A stretch of 18,346 bases of DNA from Proteobacteria bacterium UBA1148 (lineage in GTDB: Bacteria; Pseudomonadota; Gammaproteobacteria; Steroidobacterales; Rariloculaceae), in contig DBZY01000082.1 in NCBI GenBank assembly GCA_002311835.1, forward strand, positions 6,517 to 24,862, read 5' to 3'. Under the pieces are notes generated by a model that saw only the letters and a list, made by a program, of their open reading frames with translations, had not been told where the DNA came from and made no database searches. Position numbers and translations under genes: made by a program. Position 1 is the stretch's first letter, and every line of letters begins with the position of its first letter. Positions 1 to 6,262 of the stretch are shown piece after piece.

Positions 1-398
1 TCATAGTCGCCCTGCTGAAGGTCAACGATCTCGCGCTCGGATGAGCCTGAGATCAGGATCATCGGAAAGCAATTGCTCGTGGCATTGGCCAGCGCGGTCA
101 GTCCGTTGAGGAAGCCGGGCGCAGACACCGTAAGGCAGATGCCGGGTTTTTTCGTAAGGTAGCCGGCGATGGCCGCTGCGTTGCCTGCGTTCTGCTCATG
201 GCGGAAGGCAATCACGCGTATGCCTTCGGCTTGTGCCATACGGCCAAAATCGGTGATCGGGATGCCGGGTACGCCGTAGATCGTCTCCACGCCATTGAGC
301 TTGAGTGCATCAATGATGAGGTGAAACCCATCAGTCTGTTCGCGCTCGACTTCGGTCGCCTCTGATGCACTAAGTTTTTCTGCAGGAACGCTTGCCAT
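1..398 (-). CDS. oxc: Oxalyl-CoA decarboxylase (C-terminal part outside window)
   Basis: Thiamine diphosphate enzyme that decarboxylates oxalyl-CoA to formyl-CoA and CO2 in cytosolic oxalate breakdown. Only the N-terminal 132 residues are present. They form the start of the ThDP-binding pyrimidine domain: YGVPGIPITD at 41-50, FRHEQNAG at 65-72 with the conserved ThDP-activating Glu at 68, and LTVSAPGFLNGLTALANAT at 89-107. This stretch closely resembles remembered E. coli Oxc (YfdU), including ISGSSxRxIVDLQQGDYE, and fits it better than generic acetolactate synthase. The ATG at 396-398 has a GGAG-type ribosome site about 7 bases upstream. It lies 44 bases after the GntR regulator stop on the same strand, suggesting an autoregulated gntR-oxc operon. 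A formyl-CoA transferase gene, the usual partner, is not in the window and may lie further left. Family assignment is confident; activity cannot be judged from the N-terminus alone. Confidence 0.93.
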   Translation of the reverse strand, partial: MASVPAEKLSASEATEVEREQTDGFHLIIDALKLNGVETIYGVPGIPITDFGRMAQAEGIRVIAFRHEQNAGNAAAIAGYLTKKPGICLTVSAPGFLNGLTALANATSNCFPMILISGSSEREIVDLQQGDY

Positions 399-442
399 GA
401 GATGCTCCGTTTAGGTTTTCCTAGTTAGTACCGGTATTTAAG

Positions 443-1135
443 TCAGTCCAAATAGTCTGCATAATTATCAATATGTTCAGCTAAACCGAAGCAGTGCTCA
501 CGCACGAGTCGCTCGGCTAGTTCAGTATCCCGATTCTCTATCGCCTGAATGATGTGCATATGATCAATGATGGAACGCTTCATACGATCCCTCTCTGTAA
601 TTGTTTGGGCTCGAATAGCACGCATGTGCACGAACAGGGTGTCAGACATCTCCTTAAGTAAGGTGCTTTTGCTCAACGCAATGATGCTTTGATGAAATCG
701 AATATTTGTATCGGAATATTCGTCTATACGGGCTTCAGCACCCTGCGCCGTTTCAAAAGTTACGAATAGTTTTCGCAGTTGGGCGATTTCCTCGTCTGTT
801 GCTACCGCTGTCGCCAATCGTGCTGCCATACCCTCGAGTGCTGCCCAGACAGAAATGATCTCCAGTATTTCAGCCTTCGTTTTGCGTACCATGAAGGCGC
901 CACGGCGGGGTATTGTTTCTACTAGCCCTTGCTGCTCTAGTCTGGAGATAGCTTCACGAACAGGGGTTCGGCTGACGCCTAAATCTTCTGCAAGGCGCCT
1001 TTCGTCTAACCGCGGTGGTTCATCCCCAGCATAAATATCCATGGTCATGATGGCGTCCAAGAGCGCTCTGTAAACCTTCTCTTTCAAGACGACAGAGGTT
1101 TGTACGGGGCGTAGATGCAATTGGGTGGCAGCCAT
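443..1135 (-). CDS. GntR-family transcriptional regulator, FadR/FCD subfamily
   Basis: DNA-binding regulator of 230 residues, the usual length for this subfamily. Residues 15-83 form the winged helix-turn-helix, with LAEDLGVSRTPVREAISRL at 48-66 as recognition region and the wing LVETIPRRGAFMV at 71-83. Residues about 92-218 form the all-helical FCD effector domain. Likely metal or effector ligands are N144, H148 (NIRFH), H192 or H194, and H214. The ATG at 1133-1135 has no obvious Shine-Dalgarno sequence, but starting here gives a normal-length leader before the helix-turn-helix. The gene is followed on the same strand by oxc after 44 bases, so it probably controls oxalate or a related organic acid pathway. 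A perfect palindrome at 1171-1187, just upstream, is the likely autoregulatory operator. FCD regulators typically sense small carboxylates; the actual ligand is not deducible here. Confidence 0.93.
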   Translation of the reverse strand: MAATQLHLRPVQTSVVLKEKVYRALLDAIMTMDIYAGDEPPRLDERRLAEDLGVSRTPVREAISRLEQQGLVETIPRRGAFMVRKTKAEILEIISVWAALEGMAARLATAVATDEEIAQLRKLFVTFETAQGAEARIDEYSDTNIRFHQSIIALSKSTLLKEMSDTLFVHMRAIRAQTITERDRMKRSIIDHMHIIQAIENRDTELAERLVREHCFGLAEHIDNYADYLD

Positions 1136-1170
1136 GGGAGAGTTTTGGTTTTTCTTTATATCGCGATTAC

Positions 1171-1187
1171 TGGTATACCGTATACCA
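1171..1187. promoter_or_regulatory. Candidate GntR/FCD operator, perfect 17-bp palindrome
   Basis: TGGTATACCGTATACCA consists of two exact 8-base arms (TGGTATAC and GTATACCA) around one central base. It lies 36 to 52 bases upstream of the regulator start codon, in the 90-base gap before the quinone oxidoreductase stop. FadR-type GntR regulators commonly bind short palindromes with a GTA/TAC core, so the sequence form fits the adjacent regulator. A possible -10 (TATAAA on the minus strand, 1155-1160) lies between the palindrome and the gene, so binding could repress gntR-oxc. Binding itself is inferred. Confidence 0.7.
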
Positions 1188-1225
1188 AGCCTTATCCTTG
1201 GGCAAGCGAGTGCCGAACTTTTGGG

Positions 1226-2206
1226 TTAGAGGGTCAATACAATCTTACCGAAGTGCGCACTGGCTTCCATGATTCGATGAGCTTCTGCCACTTCTTCTAG
1301 GGATAAGACTTGGTGGATCAGGGGTTTGATGTGTCCCTCGGCAAAAAGTGGCAAGACGTTTTGGCTGAACTCCTCCGTAATTCTAGTTTTCTCGTCCACT
1401 GGTCTTGATCGGAGTACTGAGCCAAGAATCTGTTGGCGCTTGACCATAAGCGGCGCTAAATTGATTTCGGACTTAGCTCCTCCCATTAGACCAATGATTA
1501 CCAGCCGGCCACCGACTGCGAGCGATTTCAGATTCTGAGTTAGATATTTGCCGCCAATATGATCGAGAATAATGTCGACACCTTTCTTCGAAGTAAAAGT
1601 GCGAACGGCTTCCGCAAAATCCTCGGTCTTATAGTCAATAACATGGTCAGCACCAAGTGCTCTGACGCGGTCCGTTTTTCCCGTAGATGCGGTGACCAGA
1701 ACAGTTACATCAGGCATTAATGTTTTGCAGAGTTGTATAGCAGAAGTATTAACACCACCACCACCACCATGTAGTAACACTGTTTCTCCATCTTTGAGAC
1801 ATGCGATGGTAAAAACATTGAGGTATGCGGTGATATAAGTTTCAGAAACACAGGCCGCTTGCTCGAAGCTCATTGATTTTGGAATTTTCATTAAATGGCT
1901 GGCGTATGCTGATGCATATTCCGCATAACCCCCGCCACCTACCAGACACATTACTCGTTCCCCAGTTTTGAACCCCATCACTCCAGCTCCCAACTCGTCT
2001 ACAACCCCTGCGACTTCAAGCCCCAAGATCGGCGAATCTCCAGGCGGTTGGTTGTAATTACCTTCGCGCTGGATGATATCTGCACGGTTGACTGAGGTGG
2101 CTGCCACCTTTACCACAACCTGATGTTTTCCAGGGACAGGGTTTTCTGTTTCACCCACTTGGAGAACTTCAGCTCCACCATATTCGTCTTGTAAGACCGC
2201 CTTCAT
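1226..2206 (-). CDS. NAD(P)H quinone oxidoreductase-like MDR protein (PIG3/QOR type)
   Basis: Zinc-independent medium-chain dehydrogenase/reductase of 326 residues, the typical PIG3/QOR length, probably reducing quinones or enone-type electrophiles with NADPH in the cytosol. Visible are the GroES-like N-terminal domain with SVNRADIIQREG at 38-49 and GLEVAGVV at 62-69, then the Rossmann domain with LLHGGGGGVNTSAIQL at 144-159, DHVIDYKTEDF at 187-197 and DIILDHIGG at 211-219. Zinc-ligand cysteines of alcohol dehydrogenases are absent. The frame continues upstream to a GTG at 2276-2278, but homology begins at MKAVLQ, so the ATG at 2204-2206 with an upstream GAGAG is preferred. The nucleotide-binding loop is odd: the usual HGGxSGIG is a run of glycines encoded by a CAC/ACC repeat. 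It lies 90 bases upstream of gntR on the same strand, but the operator-bearing gap suggests separate transcription. Confidence 0.9.
   Translation of the reverse strand: MKAVLQDEYGGAEVLQVGETENPVPGKHQVVVKVAATSVNRADIIQREGNYNQPPGDSPILGLEVAGVVDELGAGVMGFKTGERVMCLVGGGGYAEYASAYASHLMKIPKSMSFEQAACVSETYITAYLNVFTIACLKDGETVLLHGGGGGVNTSAIQLCKTLMPDVTVLVTASTGKTDRVRALGADHVIDYKTEDFAEAVRTFTSKKGVDIILDHIGGKYLTQNLKSLAVGGRLVIIGLMGGAKSEINLAPLMVKRQQILGSVLRSRPVDEKTRITEEFSQNVLPLFAEGHIKPLIHQVLSLEEVAEAHRIMEASAHFGKIVLTL
1753..1769. repeat. Short ACC/GGT trinucleotide run inside the oxidoreductase gene
   Basis: About five and a half tandem copies of a CAC/ACC triplet on the plus strand encode the polyglycine stretch that replaces part of the conserved HGGxSGIG loop of the MDR nucleotide-binding domain. 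Such a run is prone to slippage in whole codons. Confidence 0.7.
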
Positions 2207-2315
2207 TCTGACTCTCAGTGTTGTTTTGGGCTCGTATCGTAACCAATTACAGCTTTGTAATCCTGCTTGTATTAACACCAGAACTAACGCTGATTAGTCC
2301 CAGTACAATGGCGTT

Positions 2316-2323
2316 TTGGCCAA
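2316..2323. promoter_or_regulatory. Palindrome in divergent QOR/VOC intergenic region
   Basis: The 246-base gap between the minus-strand oxidoreductase and the plus-strand VOC gene must hold two divergent promoters. It contains the 8-base palindrome TTGGCCAA and a wider inverted pair AATGGCG (2307-2313) / CGCCATT (2348-2354) that encloses it. No convincing -35/-10 pair was recognised. A role as a regulator site is only a possibility. Confidence 0.25.
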
Positions 2324-2452
2324 GCCTTTAACTGTTATTTTCGATCAGCGCCATTCCACATCAGTGACAGAGCTGCAGAATGGGAGTATTTTTGACCAGT
2401 TAAGTCCATTCAGCCGCGAGTGGCAGACACTAATTATAATGAGGAGATTGTT

Positions 2453-2959
2453 ATGCGCGGTCTTTATTTATTCGTTGCAGGGATTTTGGTTACTGTTGCC
2501 GTCCAGGTCGCCATCGCTCAAAGTCAAAACCAAGGCGTTGTGCGCATGAACCACGTCGCAATTAGTACGCCTAATATAGAAGAGAGTGTTGCTTACTACA
2601 CCGAGACTATGGGGTTTCCAGAGGCATTCCGAGTCACTAACGATTCGGGACAGATTGCTCTAGTGTATGTTCAGGTCAGTGAGAATTCATTCCTTGAGCT
2701 ACAGCCCGCCAATGACCAACGACCGCCTGGGCTAAGCCACTTCGGTGTGGTTGTGGAAGATATGGATGCCGCAATAGATATGTACAGGGGGCGGGGCGTC
2801 GAAGTTGAGGATTCTCGAATCAGTGGCACGAACGCTGTTTTGTCAAACATCTATGATGAGAATGGCATCCGTATGGAGTTATTGGAGTTACCGGCTGTTT
2901 CTGAGCATGCGCAGGCAGAGGCTCGCTGGCGATCACGGGCGGCGGCGAGCTGGCGATAA
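2453..2959 (+). CDS. Secreted VOC-superfamily (glyoxalase-like) protein
   Basis: 168-residue protein with an N-terminal signal peptide (MRGLYLFVAGILVTVAVQVAIAQ, residues 1-23, probable cleavage after AIA or AQS) followed by a single VOC module. The module starts at VRMNHVAISTPNIEESVAYYTE and includes FLELQP, GLSHFGVVVEDMDAAIDMYRGRG and IYDENGIRMELLEL. Candidate metal ligands are the His of MNHVAI, the Glu of FLELQ, the His of LSHFG and the Glu of RMELLEL, the classic H-E-H-E pattern. The ATG at 2453 is chosen over an in-frame GTG at 2420 because GAGGAG (2441-2446) sits 6 bases before it and the signal peptide begins there. The C-terminal tail after LELPA is Arg/Ala-rich and lies in the region overlapping the next frame. 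VOC proteins are mostly cytosolic, so export is notable. The substrate is unknown. Confidence 0.85.
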   Translation: MRGLYLFVAGILVTVAVQVAIAQSQNQGVVRMNHVAISTPNIEESVAYYTETMGFPEAFRVTNDSGQIALVYVQVSENSFLELQPANDQRPPGLSHFGVVVEDMDAAIDMYRGRGVEVEDSRISGTNAVLSNIYDENGIRMELLELPAVSEHAQAEARWRSRAAASWR

Positions 2960-3022
2960 CTGCTACCACTCAGAAAGCGGTCTGCCGGTTAATTCAGCCC
3001 ACCAGGGCTGGGGCGATAACTG
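2949..3022 (+). repeat. Imperfect direct repeat around the VOC/PhoD junction
   Basis: GGCGATAACTG occurs at 2952-2962 and again at 3012-3022, exactly 60 bases apart and in the same reading frame. A related GCTGGCGATCAC lies at 2925-2936. Both exact copies contain an in-frame ATA codon of the PhoD-like frame. The repeats may reflect a small duplication at the gene junction. Confidence 0.5.
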
Positions 3023-4491
3023 TTTTCTGTCTCTTTGCCTTTCTATCATTCGGAGGTTGTGGCCGACCGGCAACGGTTGGGCCTTACCAAGCAACCGGAA
3101 TCAAGATTGGCGAGGTTAGCGATACCGGGGCGATTATCTGGACGCGCCTCACCCGTAGCCCTCAACGGGTTGGATCTGGAGCACCTGTGCCTGATACTTT
3201 GTATATCCACCCGGATACACACGAACTCGTACAGGATCCTGCTTGGCCCGCAACTCCTGCTGATTGGGTGCCGGTTGTTGAGTACCCAGAGGGCGCAACT
3301 ATCGAAAATATTGAGGGAGCGGTACCTGGATCCCCAGGCGAGGCTCGGATTCTCTATCGGCAAGAACATGAAAGCGACTGGGGGGCAACTTCTTGGACGC
3401 TAGTGGATCCCGATAAGGATTTCACGCGACAATTCAGGATAACCGGTTTAGAACCTGCAACCGTTTACGAGTTGCGTGTTGAGGCTCGTAGGTTGGGTAG
3501 TGAGATGACCGGATCTATTCTTGATGGTAGTTTCCGGACGGCACCTCCACCCGCCGAGCCGGAACGGGTGGTATTTGTTGCCACCACCGGACAGGCTTAT
3601 CCAGATCAGGATGCGTTTGGCGGGGGATACAGGATGTACCCATCGATTCTTGAGTTGGAGCCCAGTTTCTTCGTTCATACGGGCGATATTCTTTATTACG
3701 ATTCCTGGGCAAAGAATATTGACCTTGCCCGATGGGGTTGGGCGCGCATGTTTAGTTTACCCACCAACTTTGAATTTCACCGTCAGGTCCCGAGCTATTT
3801 CATGAAGGATGACCATGACACTTTGTCCAACGACAGTTGGCCCACTATGGAGAGTTGGTTCATGGGCGAATTCACCTTCGCGCAGGGCCAAGCAGTATTC
3901 TTGGAGCAGGTGCCTATGGGCGAACGTACCTATAGGACGTTCCGCTGGGGCCGAGATCTGCAGATTTGGATGGTGGAGAACCGGGATTACCGTAGTGCGA
4001 ATACCGATCCGGATGGGCCGGAGAAAACCATTTGGGGTGCGGAGCAAAAAGATTGGTTTCTAAATTCTGTTCGAGCGTCGGACGCGACTTTTCGAATTTT
4101 AATTAGTCCAACACCCATGTTAGGTCCTTACAATGAGGGAGAGATAGATAACCACACGAACTTGGAGGGCTTCTTCTACGAGGGCGAAGAGATTCGGGAG
4201 TTTTTGGGATCACAGGACAATATGATTGTGATCTGTGGAGACCGACATTACCAATACGTCATTGAGCATGCAGAAACTGGTTTGCGGGAGTACGCTACAG
4301 GCCCTGTTAGTGACCCCCACGCTCGCGGTTGGAGTGCCGATGACATCCGGCCAGAACATCGATACCTGAATATTATTGGGGGTTTTCTATCAGTCACGGC
4401 TGAACGCCGTAACGATGTACCTACTTTGCTTCTTCGACACCATGATGTGGATGGGGAACTCTTGAACGAAGAGTTATTCGTAGCTGAGTAA
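2956..4491 (+). CDS. PhoD-like metallophosphatase lipoprotein (start codon uncertain)
   Basis: Secreted alkaline phosphatase D-type protein, expected to hydrolyse phosphodiesters or monoesters at the outer membrane or in the periplasm. Numbering from 2956: residues about 15-35 resemble a lipoprotein signal (AITVFCLFAFLSFGGC, lipid Cys 35). The N-terminal Ig-like domain follows, with ATGIKIGEV at 46-54 and WTRLTR at 62-67. The metallophosphatase core has HTGD at 241-244, KDDHD at 284-288 and GDRH at 428-431, the PhoD metal-site motifs. The length of 511 residues is normal for PhoD. The first canonical start codon is GTG 3187, but it would remove the signal and the conserved ATGIKIGEV/WTRLTR segment. 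No ATG, GTG or TTG exists in frame between the upstream TGA (2902-2904) and 3187. The ATA at 2956-2958 overlaps the VOC stop as ATAA and is proposed as a start or a mutated ATG. The family is confident; the start is not. Confidence 0.8.
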   Translation: MTATTQKAVCRLIQPTRAGAITVFCLFAFLSFGGCGRPATVGPYQATGIKIGEVSDTGAIIWTRLTRSPQRVGSGAPVPDTLYIHPDTHELVQDPAWPATPADWVPVVEYPEGATIENIEGAVPGSPGEARILYRQEHESDWGATSWTLVDPDKDFTRQFRITGLEPATVYELRVEARRLGSEMTGSILDGSFRTAPPPAEPERVVFVATTGQAYPDQDAFGGGYRMYPSILELEPSFFVHTGDILYYDSWAKNIDLARWGWARMFSLPTNFEFHRQVPSYFMKDDHDTLSNDSWPTMESWFMGEFTFAQGQAVFLEQVPMGERTYRTFRWGRDLQIWMVENRDYRSANTDPDGPEKTIWGAEQKDWFLNSVRASDATFRILISPTPMLGPYNEGEIDNHTNLEGFFYEGEEIREFLGSQDNMIVICGDRHYQYVIEHAETGLREYATGPVSDPHARGWSADDIRPEHRYLNIIGGFLSVTAERRNDVPTLLLRHHDVDGELLNEELFVAE

Positions 4492-4536
4492 TTCTTGAGA
4501 GGGTGTAGCGAGGTTTCTCCCATAACCTGAGATGTT

Positions 4537-4564
4537 GTAGGGACTCCAGGTTCGGAGTCCCTAC
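4537..4564. other. Strong 11-bp hairpin after the PhoD-like gene, no U-tract
   Basis: GTAGGGACTCC (4537-4547) pairs perfectly with GGAGTCCCTAC (4554-4564) around the six-base loop AGGTTC. It lies 46 bases after the PhoD-like stop, in the 142-base gap before the NRAMP-like gene. Neither strand shows a run of T after the stem, so it does not fit a standard intrinsic terminator. It could be an mRNA-stabilising hairpin, a Rho-associated end, a dispersed palindromic repeat or a protein site. Confidence 0.55.
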
Positions 4565-4633
4565 TATGAGTGGTGCCTAATTACTCTTCATGTACTATAC
4601 GATCCGAACGATACAAGTGGGGGCCGTCTCAGC

Positions 4634-6160
4634 ATGAGTACTGAATCTTCTGGAGTTTCTGATTCCAGTGGGAGCTTTAACTCCTTAGAACTACCTTCAA
4701 TGGCGCCAGCGAATCTGATTCGTCAGTTCGGACCCGGGATGATTTTAATGATGACTGGTATTGGTACTAGTCATCTAGTTACTGCTCCTGTGGCTGGTGG
4801 GCGTTTCGGTTACGCGTTGCTGTGGTGCATACCCGTTGCCTATATCTTTAAGTATTACGGTTTTGAGATGGCTTTTCGCTTCACTCATGCTACTGGACGG
4901 AGCATGTTGGATGCTTACGCTACGGCTTGGAAGAAAATTCCAGTCTGGTATGTCCTTATCACAACGATTATCCAATCAGCCATTGGTCAGGCTGGGCGGT
5001 TAATTGCGGCCGCAGCAGTCCTGTTTTATTTCTTCCGAGAGTATTTGGGCGTGGATATTCCAGGATTAGAGGACAATCATGAACTGGGGTTCTATGGATT
5101 GCTGATAGGTGCCAGTTCGGTAGCGATTATCCTTGGTGGAAAATACGCAGCGGTTGAGCTCGTCACTAAGATAGCTGCCGGTATTTTGTTGGTTTGCAGT
5201 TTAGGTGTTTATGCTGTGAGCCCCGCTCCGGTGAGTGAATTTGTACATTTTTTTCAACTCGAAACTCCCGAGGGATCGTGGTTAATAATAGCCGCATTTT
5301 TGGGACTATTGCCTACTGGGATAGATGTTTCTCTACAGGCTTCGGAGTGGGGTAAGGCCAAAAAAGTTGGGATGGGCCGAATTCGTGAAAAGCTTGAAGA
5401 TGAGGGCATTGCACCCCGTTTTAATGCGTTCTCCAGTGGTAAGGAAGATCTTTCTATACATACAAAGCTTATGTCTCCCCATGCTTTGGAGTACTGCAGG
5501 AGGTGGTTCAAGATTGGATTGATAGATTTTCGTGCAGGCCATGTAATCTCATTTTTTCTTGTTTGTATATTTCTTCTTCTGGCGGCTGTTTGGATGTTTC
5601 CCAGTGAGGTACAAGGTAATGCTGTGATGGGCGAGATAGCGCAAATCTTCACAGACAGTGTCGGTCCTGGAATGATGATTGTCTTTCTCGTTGGCGCTAT
5701 GGCAGCGACCTACTCGACAGCATTCAACTATTTTGACGGATGGCCAAGAGTCGTTGGCGCGTGCTGTCGGAATCTTTTTAAGGCTACCGCTGATCGTTCA
5801 GGCACAACGAAAGAGGAGCTTAGTTCTGAGGATCTACGCTGCTGGTATTCTGAGTACAACATCTACCGGTTGAGTATGTTGTTCTCCTTAATCACGTCGG
5901 CAACATTTATTTTATTTATCCCTCGCCCAGTGTTTCTAGTGCTCATAGCCTCTGCACTAGCATATTTTGTCGCGCCAGTGATTTTTTTCCTTAATCTATA
6001 TTATTGTTTCACAGTAATTCCTAAAGACGATAAAACGTTTTATCCCTCTGCTTTTGCGAAGTGGTTTGGTTGGTTTAGTCTAATTGTGTTTACTGGGCTC
6101 TCCTTAGTGTTGATTTGGCAGCAGTTGATTCCGAGAGTGGTAGCGTTTTTTGGTGGTTAG
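4634..6160 (+). CDS. NRAMP-related membrane transporter lacking canonical metal motifs
   Basis: 508-residue inner-membrane protein with about 11 hydrophobic segments and an NRAMP-like opening: FGPGMILMM at 32-40, AGGRFGYALLW at 54-64. In classical NRAMP proteins, TM1 carries DPGN and TM6 carries MPH, which bind the metal. The aligned positions here read GTSH (44-47) and LPTGID (226-231), so the usual metal ligands are missing. A hydrophilic insertion at about 237-300, between TM6 and TM7, is unusually long, and another charged loop lies at 383-408. The fold relation is inferred from the first segment and overall topology; the substrate is unknown and need not be a divalent metal. The ATG at 4634 has a G-rich stretch (GGGGG) about 11 bases upstream. 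It is followed after 102 bases by an aminotransferase and then an MFS gene, all on the same strand, so organic substrate transport is possible. Confidence 0.72.
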   Translation: MSTESSGVSDSSGSFNSLELPSMAPANLIRQFGPGMILMMTGIGTSHLVTAPVAGGRFGYALLWCIPVAYIFKYYGFEMAFRFTHATGRSMLDAYATAWKKIPVWYVLITTIIQSAIGQAGRLIAAAAVLFYFFREYLGVDIPGLEDNHELGFYGLLIGASSVAIILGGKYAAVELVTKIAAGILLVCSLGVYAVSPAPVSEFVHFFQLETPEGSWLIIAAFLGLLPTGIDVSLQASEWGKAKKVGMGRIREKLEDEGIAPRFNAFSSGKEDLSIHTKLMSPHALEYCRRWFKIGLIDFRAGHVISFFLVCIFLLLAAVWMFPSEVQGNAVMGEIAQIFTDSVGPGMMIVFLVGAMAATYSTAFNYFDGWPRVVGACCRNLFKATADRSGTTKEELSSEDLRCWYSEYNIYRLSMLFSLITSATFILFIPRPVFLVLIASALAYFVAPVIFFLNLYYCFTVIPKDDKTFYPSAFAKWFGWFSLIVFTGLSLVLIWQQLIPRVVAFFGG

Positions 6161-6229
6161 CGCTACCGAGTTTGATTTCCTGTAAACCTTAAAAAGGCGA
6201 GGCTTATCGTTTAGTATCCGCGTCCGGCG

Positions 6230-6242
6230 GGGCACGGTGCCC
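6230..6242. promoter_or_regulatory. GC-rich palindrome upstream of the aminotransferase
   Basis: GGGCACGGTGCCC has perfect 6-base arms around one base and ends 20 bases before the TTG start of the aminotransferase. It could be a regulator site or a small leader hairpin near the ribosome site. The rest of the 102-base gap (6161-6262) shows no recognised promoter. Confidence 0.35.
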
Positions 6243-6262
6243 GAGCTAGTTGAGGACTATCT

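Noticed and set aside
429..436. TACCGGTA palindrome between gntR and oxc as a second operator
   Set aside because: Only 8 bases, lacks the TATAC arms of the 1171-1187 site, and lies within the operon gap; chance is likely.
2276..2278. Upstream GTG start for the quinone oxidoreductase
   Set aside because: It adds 24 residues without family similarity; the ATG at 2204-2206 gives the typical N-terminus.
2435..2440. TATAAT as a -10 element for the VOC gene
   Set aside because: It abuts the GAGGAG ribosome site, so transcription would start inside that site, and no -35 lies at a proper distance.
2805..3119. 104-residue open frame across the VOC/PhoD junction
   Set aside because: It overlaps both better-supported frames, has no family-like sequence and is explained by the repetitive GC-rich junction.
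3046..3369. 107-residue minus-strand frame opposite the PhoD-like gene
   Set aside because: Antisense shadow of a conserved phosphatase frame with no protein-like motifs.
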